DNA from: Augochlora pura
Lineage: Eukaryota > Arthropoda > Insecta > Hymenoptera > Halictidae
Length of the DNA stretch: 64,000 nucleotides
Assembly (NCBI RefSeq): GCF_028453695.1
Contig: NC_135773.1
Span: 3,472,001-3,536,000, forward strand
Direction: 5' to 3'
Below are positions 39,644 to 51,900 of this stretch, one piece after another; the first letter of the stretch is position 1, and each line of letters starts with the position of its first letter. A program made the position numbers and the translations under genes. The notes beneath the pieces were generated by a model that saw only the letters and a program-made list of their open reading frames with translations, searched no databases and had not been told where the DNA came from.

Positions 39644-41761
39644 ATGTCTCGTTTGAGTATAAATGACGTGAAATTAATTCAAGACACGCAGGACGACACC
39701 GACATTATAAGATGCGTAATCGAAACGGCGAGCGAAGATGAACCTTTTTATATCCTGGATATTGCTGATGTGGTGCAAAAATATAAAGAGTGGACCGAGA
39801 AAATACCACGAGTCACTCCATATTACGGTACATACGTACTTTGCAATCATAGTTGTTCATGTTTTTCATATATTTATATGTATATATTCTTATTATATTT
39901 AATGCGTTTGATCAATGCGCGTAAGTGTAATGCATTTTAGCGTACGTCTTATTGTTAGATATCGTCATTATTTGCACATGTATCAAAATTGTTAAGAGCA
40001 AAAATAAATTTCCGCAACTCATACTTTTTATAATTTTCGTAACAATTATTGAAGTGTAAAAAGTGTGGCTGAAAAGTGCCGAGAACCTGTGAATTCTAGA
40101 ATCTAGAATCTAAATACCTAGCTAGATATTTATGCCTAACATTTCGAGTACGTGAACCATCTATAAATTTTTTCTGCAAAGAAAATTTCATCTGTTCGTC
40201 AAATTTGTAGAAACTTTAGACTTCTGATTCGATTGCAGCCATTAAATGCAACCCGGATCCGACAGTGATTAAGACTCTCGCCAGCCTGAACGCCGGCTTC
40301 GATTGCGCTTCCGAGGTACAAAAGAGTACTTTATTATTTCAATCTAGTATTGTGAACGATCAAAATCTGCAAATTATTCGAAACAGCAAGAGATAAAGGA
40401 TGTGATGGCGCAAGGGATACCGGCGAGTCGGATCATCTTTGCGAATCCAATGAAACTACCCTCTCACATAAGGTTCTCGAAGGAAGTGAACGTCGATAGA
40501 CTGACCATCGACAGCGAGGAGGAGCTTTTAAAGATGAAAAAAATATTCCCGGAAGCAAGGTCAGTTATGTATGTACTGTGCGATCGATATTTCTGTACAT
40601 CCTACTCGTTTCTGTTCCCAGGATAGTGATTCGAATCCGAAGCGATGCCAAATACACGGAGGTGTGCTTAGGAACGAAATTTGGGTGTAATCCGGATGAA
40701 GAGGCCGTACGTTTGATCGAGTTGACCAAGAATCTCGGCATGACTTTGCACGGGCTCAGTTTTCATGTAGGAAGTCCCTGTGGAGAAGCTGATGCTTACG
40801 GGAGGGGCATCGCGACCTGCAAACGGCTGATCTCTGTTGCAAAATCGATCGGGGTTCATATCAAGATGATCGATATTGGGGGAGGATTTCCTGGTGAATC
40901 TGGATGTCGACTCGACATTGTGAGATTGTTTATTCTTTATCGAATTAGACTATTTCTGGTCTGACACTAATTAATAAATAAAATACATCGTACTTAGTTT
41001 GCCAGAGTGATCAACGAAGCTATTAAGGACTTGGACCCTAGCATTCAAATTATCAGCGAACCAGGGAGATTTTTTGTAACATCAGCTTTTACCATAGCAT
41101 CGTACTTGCATTCAAAAAGGCTTATCCACTGGAAAGGGAAAGAGTTGAGAGCGTACTACGTGAATTGTGGTGTTTACACTTCTTTTATAGAAGAGCTCTT
41201 GGAATTGAAGGCGAGAATACCGTTTCCTTTGGATAAGGTACTGGCATTATATAAATTATTCGATATTTCGAACAGTTCAAGTGCTGTAGCTACTTCCCCT
41301 TGTCTATTCATTAAGAAATTATTAAGCTTTCTTCAAGCACAGCACAGTAATTATTTAGTGTGCTACTAGGCTAATATTCGAACAAAAGATATTTCCAATA
41401 TAATGAAATCCATCATTATTTCAGCCAGCAAGTGACAAAACATATTCCTCATCTTTGTGGGGACCGACATGCGATTCGTTGGACTGTATATTAAAGCAAG
41501 TGATGCTACCAGAACTGGAAATCGGCAACTGGTTGATCTGGAGAGACATGGGAGCATACAGTGTCGCAGTTTGTTCTTCCTTCAATGGCTTCAAATCGCC
41601 CAGAATATACCCATTCGTAAGGGAAACTCAATGGTTGGTAGTAAACAGAATCTTGTAATTATTATGTATTATAAAATCAGAAAATTTCGTAATTATTAAT
41701 CGAATTCCAGGAAAACTATCGACGCATACATAAACTCAATACAGAATTCCGAACAAACTGA
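39644..41761 (+). CDS. Ornithine decarboxylase family protein (divergent)
   Basis: Seven coding exons: 39644-39827, 40239-40315, 40387-40559, 40622-40919, 40998-41237, 41425-41637 and 41711-41761. Phases close to 411 aa. It is a group IV PLP-dependent decarboxylase fold. The PLP lysine is at K64 (AIKCNPD), the stacking histidine at H193 (FHVGS), the phosphate loop is DIGGGFPG, EPGR is present, and the catalytic Cys is C340 in WGPTCD. One key residue differs. The usual Asp of the VNDGVYGSF motif, which helps bind the substrate's distal amine, is Cys (C301, VNCGVYTSF), and the following stretch is also divergent. ODC makes putrescine from ornithine in the cytosol as the first polyamine step. 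Here the substrate may be different, or the protein may be inactive and act like an antizyme-binding homologue. No long PEST tail is present. Confidence 0.88.
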
Positions 41762-41879
41762 TCGATTATGAATGTTATCACAAGTGTGTACTCGTTTGTA
41801 ATAATATAAATTACGCTTTACGGTCTTATAACGAATTAGTATATTAAATCATCTCGACCTATCTGCATCGAATGAAATT

Positions 41880-41885
41880 AATAAA
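41880..41885 (+). terminator. Poly(A) signal AATAAA of the ODC-like gene
   Basis: The hexamer lies about 120 bp downstream of the ODC-like stop codon and is followed by a T-rich run. It falls inside the 535-bp gap before the convergent dipeptidase gene. The rest of that gap (41762-42296) holds only 3' UTR sequence of the two genes. Confidence 0.55.
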
Positions 41886-42162
41886 TTGTTTTTTTTGTTT
41901 CATGCATTTTTTTTTGTTTCATTCATTAGAATGATTAATCGATCGATTATCACGATTAAATATTGTGCGAGCAAATATTTGGTTGCAGCATGTTTTTCGT
42001 GCAAAGAATGTCGAGGCTTACAACAATCACTTTAAATTGATTAATCTCACAACATGTAAAGTGTTCTGACTTTTTTTTATTAACAACGCTCGGATCCCGC
42101 TTGAATGTAACAGCTAGAATAATAAACGCTTGGTTAGCAAAATCTTGCACGATGTTATATTG

Positions 42163-42168
42163 TTTATT
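42163..42168 (-). terminator. Poly(A) signal of the dipeptidase gene
   Basis: TTTATT on plus (AATAAA on minus) lies about 130 bp past the dipeptidase stop at 42297-42299, and just past the stop of the alternative last exon (42176). A second TTTATT lies at 42076-42081. Confidence 0.45.
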
Positions 42169-42296
42169 TTGTTAATTATTTTGAGGTATCACTCGAGGAA
42201 ACATTAAGTCCATTCCATCTATATAAAAAAAAATGTGAATTAATAAATCAAAATGAACGCATCACAAAATTCTTAATTCATCGATTGAGAAAGTAC

Positions 42297-45200
42297 TTAC
42301 TCAATTGCGGTGTTACATAAGCCTGGCTTCAAATGCGATTTCGCTTGAGCCCTGTACAAATCCAATCCATCTATGATATCGTCTCTAGCCGTTATCGTGT
42401 TTAACGAATTTTTCACCTGTAATAAGTAATACACGTTATAAAATATTTTCACGATTTTCTAAAGCTGTTAAAGAGCCGGCGCTTATTCTAATGCATGATA
42501 GTTGTAAAAATTTCGTTCCGTGCTCGAGCTTTATATTAAATTTATTTAGTATTTCAACTGCATTTAGTCATTGTGATAGTAGCTAAAAGTTTCTCTATTT
42601 ACCGCTTCAACGGCTTTGAATACGCGAATCAAGTTCTTTCCAGCGAGTTTTTCGAGATCCGCCTTGGTCCATCGAGGATTCACGTCACTTTCATAGAGGA
42701 GATCGAATAAATCTGTGTATTTGGAAACGTCCTCCAAGCCTTCAGGCATCCTGAAATATTTTCATTAATTTCAGTCTCTCCTCGTGCGAATATTTCACGC
42801 GTTTCGATACTCGAAACTCACGAAACTTCGATACTCACGAACTTACGCCATCATAATCGGCGCCAAGGCCGACGTGATCCGGTCCGATAAAGTTACGGAT
42901 ATAGTTAATATGGTCTGAAAAGTTAAGTCCAGGCTTTTATCTCTAAAATTACTAACTATCAACTCTAAAGATTTTAATCGGGACAAAGAATAAATATTTC
43001 GACTGTTCGTACCGATAACATCTTGTATCGTTGCCTTTCGCGACGAGTTGCAATTCACGAAACCCGAGTAAAAGTTCACCATTACGATGCCGTTGTTTTC
43101 TTTCTAGAAAAAATATGTCAAAGAGTATTAGTTTCGTACAATTGGGACAAGTCATTTGCGATTATTAGTAACACGTAATTAAGGAGTTCGCAGTTAACAA
43201 ATAATTAGCAGTTAAGGTAAAAACTTACGACAGTTCGCAGCACGTCGTCAGGGACATTGCGATAATGATTGCAAACGCTGAAGGCTGATGAATGAGAGAA
43301 CATTATGGGAGCTTTTGTAACTTTGAGTACTTTTCTCATAACGTTGTGGGATACGTGCGACAAATCGACTAGCATTCCGAGGCGGTTCATTTCGAGGATA
43401 ACTTCCTACATCAAATTATAAAACATATCAATACATTTGTTATACAGAAACTGGATCCAAATGGACTCAAATCCCGAGTGTTAAAGTACAAAGGTTTCCA
43501 ACTCACTTCTCCAAATTTTGTTAGATTGTTGACAGAACCATTTTCCACCGGCGATGCGTCGGCCCTGATAAAATATAATAAAATCGTAACTTAAAATTGT
43601 ATGCAACAATTTAACGATCGTTTGACTTACCATGGCGTGTTGCATGTATGCGTCAACGTGAGATAACGAACGCCGAGCTCGTAATAAAGTCTAAGTACCG
43701 CCAAACTGGAGTCGATGGAGTGACCACCCTCGACGCCGATCATTGACGCAATTTTTCCATTCGCCCATGATTCCTCGATGTTTTTCGCCTCGGTCACGAA
43801 TTGCAAGTCGTTCGGGTATTTCTCGACGAGCCTCTTGATGACATCGATTTGCCGCAGTGTCAATTGCACCGCATCCTTGTAGTGCGAGTCGCACGAAACG
43901 TACGCAGCCCAGAACTATAATTAACGCACGTCACAATCATCGCGCCATCGATACAACATATTCGAAGTAGGTCGTACAAGCATCGAATTATTTATTGCAA
44001 AACAATGGTGCTAGACGGCTTTTTAAAATTTATGAATTTTTAAATCGTTCATTTTCGTCGTTTTCAATGCCTTCAGGTGTTGGTCGAACAATATTCAAAG
44101 CGAACCAGCTACCTTCGATGCGCATTTATTCAAAACTGTTTGGTTGTTAAACGAATCGTGTCATTATGTCATAAAAAACTTAGCCAAACAATTGTGCCCG
44201 CAAACACGCGTTTACCGTTAAGCTTATCACATTCCCAGCCTTATGTTATTACTCACTTGTCCGCCCACTTTTCCCGCTCTCAACCGCGGAAGATCCGTAT
44301 AACACGAACTACAAACGTGACCGCCCCATTTACTATCGTTAGTAAGATCATACTCGAACTCGAAGTCCGCCAATCTATTGTTCAGTTTCTCGTACAAATT
44401 GTAGGGCAAGTCGTTGTGTCTGCAACAGAGCGGCGAAAAGAATTTCTTTATCGTAGGAATGTAATTAACGTGTGAAGTGCCAGCTGATTTGTTATTTGTA
44501 TCAAGTGTTTTAATCATCCGTACAATTCTTTAGATACGATGAAAATCTGATAATTTTGACATTATCCGCAATTACCAACACAACGATCAAAAACTGTCGC
44601 ATTCTGTCGGGTTTAATATTTGAGTTTATCATCGAGAAAGTAATTAATTTCTATTGTGATAGAATCGCTCGATTCATTCGTTCGATACTATCGTTTATTG
44701 TAGAAAAAAAGTAGCCAATTAATTTGTCAAACGATAGCAGTAACCGATACACTATGATAAGAATACAAATGACACGAAACAGAGTCGAGATAACGTCGGG
44801 ACTGCTAACTGAAGTTATAAATCATAAAAAGCTACGGTACTTATGTATGTTATCGATAAATTCTATTATGTTGCGTCTTATTAGTATAATCAACAATGGG
44901 CAATAATTTACTGTATACCATATTTTAGCAAAACATATGACAGTGTATTTAAAATTTAACAGCCTTCAGTTGCTTGCTATCGACTGTATAAGCAGTGTAA
45001 AATTGTACATGGCTGGAATTCAGCTAGAAACATTAATCAATACGCGATTGTAGACATGTATAAAGATCAACATACATCTTCATCCACCTGTCATCCACTT
45101 CAATCGATTTTTATATGCTATTCACTTTTATCGTCAAAGCATTTACTTGTACAATGTATTTATGCGTCGGTCAATTATTAATCCTTTAAGTGTTTAATGC

Positions 45201-45611
45201 ATACGTCGTACAGGCTATAACCGCATTGTTTAAATTATTGTATTTACGGTAAATTCTATCTAACCTGACATATAATTTATAAACAGTGTAATTTCTAACA
45301 TGAAACCACAGAAACAAGTAGATATTAGTAGATACGGTAGAAAGTGCGTGATCTAAATCACGGTAATAAACAGGTCAGTAAAATCTTGCGGTGTCGTTAA
45401 CCTGTTCTCGAACGCGATTTAACTGTTATCAGCGCGTATTTCGAATTTTTATCAATCTGACGTAATGTACAGGACGAACTTACCCGTCGATAATTGGTAC
45501 CGTGTCAAGGACATCGCTTCCTTTGAAGATTGTAGCGCTAACCGTAAGCCCGACCGACAGGCCCATCACGAAAATCAACAGCAGGACTACCGCGGCATTC
45601 ACGTGCGCCAT
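42297..45611 (-). CDS. Membrane (renal-type) dipeptidase
   Basis: Nine coding exons on the minus strand: 45611-45484, 44419-44257, 43914-43631, 43564-43507, 43405-43229, 43103-43013, 42914-42839, 42750-42603 and 42416-42297. They give 414 aa. A signal peptide covers residues 1 to about 26 ([15 protein letters not shown]). The zinc ligands of peptidase family M19 are all present: H44 and D46 (DGHNDLP), E159 (GVEGG), H228 (DLSHVS) and H249 (FSHSSA), plus the later YDG motif. The enzyme hydrolyses dipeptides, including cystinyl-glycine from glutathione, at the cell surface or in the secretory lumen. The last exon reads into TAA at 42297-42299. An overlapping donor (GA/GTAAGT) could instead splice to 42218-42176 and add a short polar tail. 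Neither C-terminus shows a hydrophobic GPI-addition signal, so the protein may be secreted. Confidence 0.93.
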
Positions 45612-46298
45612 TCTTATAGCGCAAAGATTAGTTACGAACCCTGGAAAAGATTCTGTGACAATTGTGTCACAACAACTGGCAAGGATGATCGCCGGGTAGT
45701 GGTTTTATACTTATACGATAGCCAGGCAGTGACCAGTACAAATCGATTTCTTATCAATCATCATCCTATAACCATCAAGAAATCGCAGGAGAGTTGGTTT
45801 TCTGCTCGTTAAGTCGATAACAATTTGTTCGTACAGCGTATGTGTGAACGCCAAATCAAGTATAATTATTTCACGATATATTTCATTAAATGTCAAGGAA
45901 GTATATTGTGTTTCATAATATTTATATTTCAATTGTTTATAGATTGCGTTTTACAGTGAAGAAATAAAAGGTGAACGTGATACTCCAAACACTGGACATA
46001 ATTAAAAGTCGTTGAGAAAACGAATTTGTTTCATAAGGGAAATTTAACGACTAAAAAATATACCGAGTATATTTCTATTATTGGAAAATACAGAATCGAT
46101 CTCTAGCATTGTAATGTTTAGTTGTAAAGAATTTCCCTTTTATAATTCAATATTGAATATTGGAATAAATGATTTGTGCTGATTCTCCCATAAGGAGCAA
46201 TATAAATTTTGGTACGAATTTTCTGCTGCCTTCAAACCGCTCAAACAGCGCCAAACCGTGCAGTGACGAAACGCGAAAACTGTTCGCCGAAATTATCT

Positions 46299-46390
46299 AT
46301 GAATGATAATTCTGATGTGGAAAGAAGTAAGAATAATTTGTTACATTTATTTTCAACTGTAGATAAACTTTCTCTGCATAACATATGTGG
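46299..46390 (+). other. Candidate small first exon with strong donor
   Basis: ATG 46299 opens 30 codons plus two bases that end exactly at a consensus donor (GG/GTGAGT). The predicted peptide is acidic then amphipathic (MNDNSDVERSKNNLLHLF...). The sequence just upstream is CpG-containing and promoter-like. Splicing to the TBCK start exon would be out of frame, so it could be a TBCK leader exon carrying a short upstream ORF, a separate small gene, or chance. No family is recognised. Confidence 0.3.
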
Positions 46391-46608
46391 GTGAGTTTCC
46401 TAAATATTGGTATATCCAAAGAATATTTTTTATTCGCTAACTTATATTCTTTAATCATCTGTATGTAACAAATATATAATTTTTTTCTTTGTTCGTGTAC
46501 ATTTCTCAAATATCAGTTCATAATATTGAAACTATAATACTCGACACCCCCTCTTTAAAAAAATCCCTCAGAATTTTATGATCAATACAACGAACTTGTG
46601 TCTTATGA

Positions 46609-46891
46609 TCAAGACAACAAACTAAGGATATTCTTAAATGAACAATTAGAATTTTTCCTTTTTTTGCGATATGACATCGCGCTTATCTGATAGAATTCAT
46701 TCGGTCCATAATAAGGCGTATCTTCGAACGGATCACGGAGATCACAAGGTACATCCAATGCACAACAGCAAGATGACAGCGAAATTAGTGCTTACGATAA
46801 TTATGATAGTTAATATTAAGTGAGATAATACAATAATAGACCTCGAACCTTTATACTTGGGCTGTGCAGAAAATGATGTATCCGTGTCCAT
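46609..46891 (-). pseudogene. Broken small single-pass membrane protein ORF
   Basis: On the minus strand ATG 46891 starts a 49-codon frame (MDTDTSFSAQPKYKGSRS, then a hydrophobic helix rich in Ile and Leu) ending at TGA 46742-46744. A second frame, open from 46749 down to TGA 46609, reads like a continuation (PCDLRDPFEDTPYYGPNEF, then a basic stretch). The two overlap by a few bases, and a one-base indel would join them. The pattern is acidic N-terminus, one membrane helix, then a polar tail. Either it is a recently broken gene, a sequencing error, or the 49-aa peptide is complete by itself. No known family is recognised. Confidence 0.35.
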
Positions 46892-48107
46892 CGCTGTAGC
46901 AAGATCTCCTTTCGTTGACACCTTTCACGTTCGTTCTCGAAAGTTAACTCACTTAGTAATGTCTTTTAACGCATATCTCCTATACACGTTTTATATGTTC
47001 ACTGTGCACGACAACATATAGATATGCACAAAAGATTGCTTCAGTGTTTGCACGTCGCTCTCTGAATAACCTGGGCTGATTTTCCCAGTCGCCTCTGATC
47101 TCTGTGATGGTATAAGGATTGGATAACGTGTAGATCATTTCGCATGTTTGTTTTATTTATTAGTTTCACGATAGTCACGTAAGAAAACGAGTCTGTTTTG
47201 GAAGCAGATACAGACATCGAAAGTTGCAGCTGCCAGCTGCGAAAGTTTCTCTCTATCCCGGATTTTGTTACTTATTCTTAAGATTAAAACAAACGTGAGG
47301 TAAACCATTCATCGATACATTTATCCTTTAACAGAAAAACTCGGTATTTCAAATTCTATTAATTGCTCTCGTTAACCAATTAAATGGTTAAATAGCCGAG
47401 AGAGTGCTTAACAATACCGTTAACAAAAGAAATTTTTATAATTTTGCTGACTTTCCGCAGGTTCGCAAAAATTACTCGCCATGTACAGCATGTGTATTAA
47501 TTAATTAAATAAATTACCGTTATAGGAGAGGACCTCATTCTAACTACCTTTTGGGACTCTAGAACAGCAACCTTCTCTCATGACCTGGACAATCGGTATC
47601 ACCCTTTGTTCAGAACAGTTTTCTTACTTTTTTTTAATCGTAAAATGTATTATTATTCTTAGCTCATTGAATCTAACTCCTCTGTAGATATCTCTAGAAG
47701 GTGTAAGCAAATGGTACTAGAAAATTGTTTAAATGCGAGTAAGGTCGTAAAAATTGGTATTTATAAGATACTATTTGGTTACAGGTAATTATAGATATGA
47801 TATCTGTCCTGTTACCTCATCTGTGTGTTTAGATGCAAACTTTGCCGCAATGATTCGACTAGCTGAAAAAACTCGAACTCACGCGGTAAATTCATCCCAT
47901 AAGGGGATGAGACTATGGCCATAAAGTATTTACAGCTCCATTACAGAAGTTAAACGGTTCTTGGGTTCAGTGTTATCAGAGGGTTGAAGGCGCTTGGGCC
48001 TCCTCGATCGTCACATCTCTCTCAATCGTCCACAAGCAGAGAAACGAAGTTTCGAATTGGGCATTGAAATGGTCAGAATGCTTAATGATCAAAGAACTAA
48101 TCTGCAT

Positions 48108-48123
48108 ATCGTCACGTGACGAT
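48108..48123. promoter_or_regulatory. 16-bp perfect palindrome with CACGTG E-box
   Basis: ATCGTCACGTGACGAT is fully self-complementary and centred on TCACGTGA, the core bound by bHLH-zip factors of the Max/USF/MITF-TFEB type. It lies about 0.87 kb upstream of the TBCK start codon and just left of repeat copy C. Function is inferred only from the motif. Confidence 0.45.
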
Positions 48124-48162
48124 CTAAAGTGATGCCTCAACATATCGAATCATTTCTACCTC

Positions 48163-48480
48163 GTAATATTGCGCCTTTTTAACCCCCACCATTTTAATGC
48201 GCATCCAGTTTCGCGCAGTTGGTTTAGAAAGAGAACGTTTTGCTTGTGGTTGCGCTGCTATCGTGCTCTCTTGCTCACTCATTACTTCCTCTCTTTGTCT
48301 AAAACTGTGAAGGCGGCGTTGCTTACCTGTGGAGTGTCAACCAATCAAAGAAATGCAGTTTCTATACCGCACCTCAAATTTTTGAGCCCTTTGCCTCTGG
48401 CATGAGGCAATAGAATACAATTTAATAGAGTACAATTTTCACCCGGTAGACGCACGATGTCGCTGTGCGGGTTTCCTTGC
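48163..48480 (+). repeat. Dispersed repeat family, copy C (internal deletion)
   Basis: Same orientation as copy B. The blocks CCCCACCATT, GCGCATCCA, GCGCAGTTGGTTTAGAAAGA, CTTGCTCACTCATTACTTCC and AACCAATCAAAGAAATGCAG match, in order, the reverse complement of copy D. About 110 bp of the copy D middle is missing after GAGAACG. The end motif is degraded. Confidence 0.65.
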
Positions 48481-48991
48481 GCTTTCGACTTTCGTATCTG
48501 ATCAAGTAATGTGAAATCTTGTTTCAAGACATAAACAGAGAACTGTCAAATTATTTTAATAGTTAAAATTATGAGATTTATTGTTATAAGAAAAACATAA
48601 ATTGAATTATATTCTTTTCAATTGTATACAATTTAATTATGAGGAATTGTGAGCGTAATAAATTGTAAGGTGTATGTTTCTCTCTATGACAGTTAGTGGT
48701 TATCTTAAACACAACGTCGAGGTTAATGGGAGGGAGGAATAATTTTTACCCATCAATGTTTTGAAATCGTAGATAGATATATGTATATAATAATAAATTG
48801 AGTAAGTGTACACGATTTGTATTTTCATTTTTCGATGTTTAACGTAACCTAGCACGATTTCTTTGTATTGAAATCTTTGAAAGCTTTATGTTTTATAGAA
48901 AATATATTTCTTTTTCAAATCTATCAAGTTAACAAATCATTGTTTTGTTCGTATTGTTTTTTTAATATTAATGTTTACTTTTAAATTAGAA

Positions 48992-51900
48992 ATGTGTCCA
49001 GCACTGCTAGAAAATGAGGAACGATGTTTTGGTGGAATGACATTTTTCGCGCAGAGCCATCCAATTGAAGTATGTGGTAGTAATGGTTTACCTCTTACAC
49101 CAAATTCGATAACCATATATGGAAAATCTCAGTTTTTGAAAACTATTCATCATCCACATTTATCAACTTATCTTGATATAATAAGGAGTAAACATGGTAA
49201 TTACATTTATGAATTGTACACTAGAATCAAACTTTGTAAAATTGATATGATATAATTTAATTTATTTTATAGAAAGAATAGTTGTAGTGACAGAATACAA
49301 TGGTGATCCATTAAGCTATAAGGAAAATTTGAATACCGACGATATTATGGAAATAGCATTCCAATGCTTATTGGGTTTACAGTACATGAATACATTAGGT
49401 TTAGTACATAGACATTTAAGTCCTGAAAACATACTTATCAATAAAAGCGGACATGTACAGTTGTATAATTATGGTTTATATTATATGACAGACTGTGGAA
49501 AACATGTTTCTTTTCCTATAGGGTATATATCAGTAAAAAAATATGTTTTACTACTTTAAATATAATTTATATTTAAATAATGCACATAAATATAATTTCT
49601 TATGTTTCTTTATAGGCATCCAAAGTATACTGCACCTGAAGTCTTTTTGAGTTCAGGCATTAGTAGCTTGAAAGTGGACTCCTGGTCTTTGGGTATGATT
49701 ATTGCAGAATTATTATTAAAGGGACCAATATGGCCAGGTGTGAAATTATCTCAATGTTTGAGAAAAGTTCTTAGTTTAATACACTGCGAAACTTCTGTAT
49801 TTGAACGTCTGGCAAGAGAAAATAATTGCCACAACAATTATATGGTTGTCATTTTTGTTAGTATTTTATTACAATTTTTTATTAACTTATAACATATTGC
49901 CAACTCATCACTGCAGGAATTACCTGACAAAGTGAAGGAATTTATAGATTCCTGCCTCCAAATTCATCCCTCGAAACGTAAAATACCTGAGGAATTGTTA
50001 AAACTGCCAATATTTGAAAAATTTTTAATAAAGGATGAAAAGGAGAAGCAAGAAAATCTTTACAAGAACGTTATTGTTCGAAAAATGGATGAATTGTATT
50101 ATTTATGGCAACTAGCAGGAGGTGACATTACATTGGAACTGAAAAAGCAAGGACTTATTAGATCAAGACCACCTATCTTATCTATTCCAAAGTACTTACA
50201 ATATTTTGTATGTATATTCCAAAGAACATGTATGATGCGATAAATGATTAATTAACTGTTGTTTTTAGTCTAGTTATACTTTTGGGTCAAATGTTTGGAC
50301 ACAGAGACACTGCTAGCTTACTTGATTTACGTGTGATCAAAGTTCCTCTTGATACACTTAGGCAACGATTAGCTCATATTCCATACATAGCAAATTATCC
50401 ATGGCTAACAAATGAGTAAGTACAGCAAAAACAACCATTTTCATTCGTTCTTAAATTGATAATTTCTTTAAATTTTCATTGTAGAATGCGTGTTCAGTCT
50501 CACGAAGATTTAACAGATGCTACCTCCCAATTGCCTCTGATTATCAGAGAGAGAGATACTGAATATCAATTCTATAGAATTATATTGTATAACAGATTGC
50601 TTCAGGTATTTATATCATTTGAACATGTTTTACTTTATTTTCTACAAGTACAATAAATGTTGTGAATGTAGAATTTTTTTTAATGTAAAGAACAAGTGTT
50701 TACGGTTTTTGTAACTATTCATAAAAAATTTTATGAATCATTGTAATTTAGGTATATCCAATTACTAGAGAGGCAATTATAGAAGAAGCACATAAAGACA
50801 TACCACCACCTGTTCGGGGGGCTGTTTGGGCTGCATTACTCGGAATTACTGGTGATATTCAAAGGCGTTACGATATGATTGATAAAGAAACGCCCACTCA
50901 TACAGATCGACAGGTAACTTGAACGAATATTATGTTATATTATTCATTACAGTAGTAAAGGACATTAATAATTTTTTTAGATAGAAGTGGATATACCAAG
51001 ATGTCATCAATACAGTGAATTATTATCATCTGGTGCTGGTCATGAGAGATTGCAAAGATTATTAAAAGCATGGGTACGGAACAATCCTCATTATGTTTAT
51101 TGGCAAGGATTAGATTCTTTAACAGCTCCATTTCTTTACCTCAACTTTAATAACGAAGGTAAAACATTGAATATATATTATATTTAATATTTTTCTTCTA
51201 TATGTTTAATGCATATTATTTTTTTTGTAGCTAGAGCATTCGAATGTTTGTCTGCATTCATACCAAAATATCTTCATAAGTTCTTTTTAAAAGATAATTC
51301 TGCTATCATACAAGAATATTTAGGAAAATTTTCGCAAATCATAGCTTTCCATGACCCTCAATTGGCTAATCATCTCAGATCAATTAACTTTGTACCAGAA
51401 TTATTTGCCATACCATGGTTTTTAACAATGTTTTCACGTAAGTTATATATTATAACTACTATGGAAATAATTTTCTATCAACGTATTCATTTAAATATTT
51501 TTCTTGTAGATGTATTTCCGCTTCACAAAATACTACATTTATGGGATAAACTTTTACTAGGGGATTCTTCATTCCCACTTCTAGTCGGTCTGGCAATATT
51601 GAAACAATTACGTGACTCCCTTTTAACATCGGGTTTTAACGAATGCATTCTTTTATTTTCTGATCTTCCTGAAATAGATATAGAATTATGTGTTAAAGAT
51701 TCTATGACAATGTATCAAAACACGCCCGCCAGCATTACTTACAGAAAACATCAGTTTAATCAACCAAAGGTATAAAAATTTACCTATCCGTATGATAAAA
51801 TGTGTATTATATTATATATTATTCAAAGCTTAAAATCATTGTACTATTTCTTCATAGGATGTGAATTGGTCAGAACTCGAACCAGGCACTGAAAGGATGC

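Larger units (their letters stand above)
45612..48991. other. Intergenic region, dipeptidase to TBCK
   Basis: Divergent genes flank 3.4 kb that should carry both promoters. Besides the items listed separately (a candidate exon at 46299-46390, a broken small ORF at 46609-46891, a palindrome at 48108-48123 and repeat copy C), the sequence is AT-rich with interrupted frames. A likely TBCK 5' UTR acceptor (AAATTAG) lies at about 48983-48989. Confidence 0.4.

Noticed and set aside
44077..44475. 132-codon plus-strand ORF
   Set aside because: Overlaps dipeptidase exon 2 and its intron on the other strand; composition is that of an antisense shadow.
48971..48991. Upstream in-frame ATG for TBCK
   Set aside because: It precedes a likely acceptor (AAATTAG), and the family starts near the downstream MCPAL methionine.
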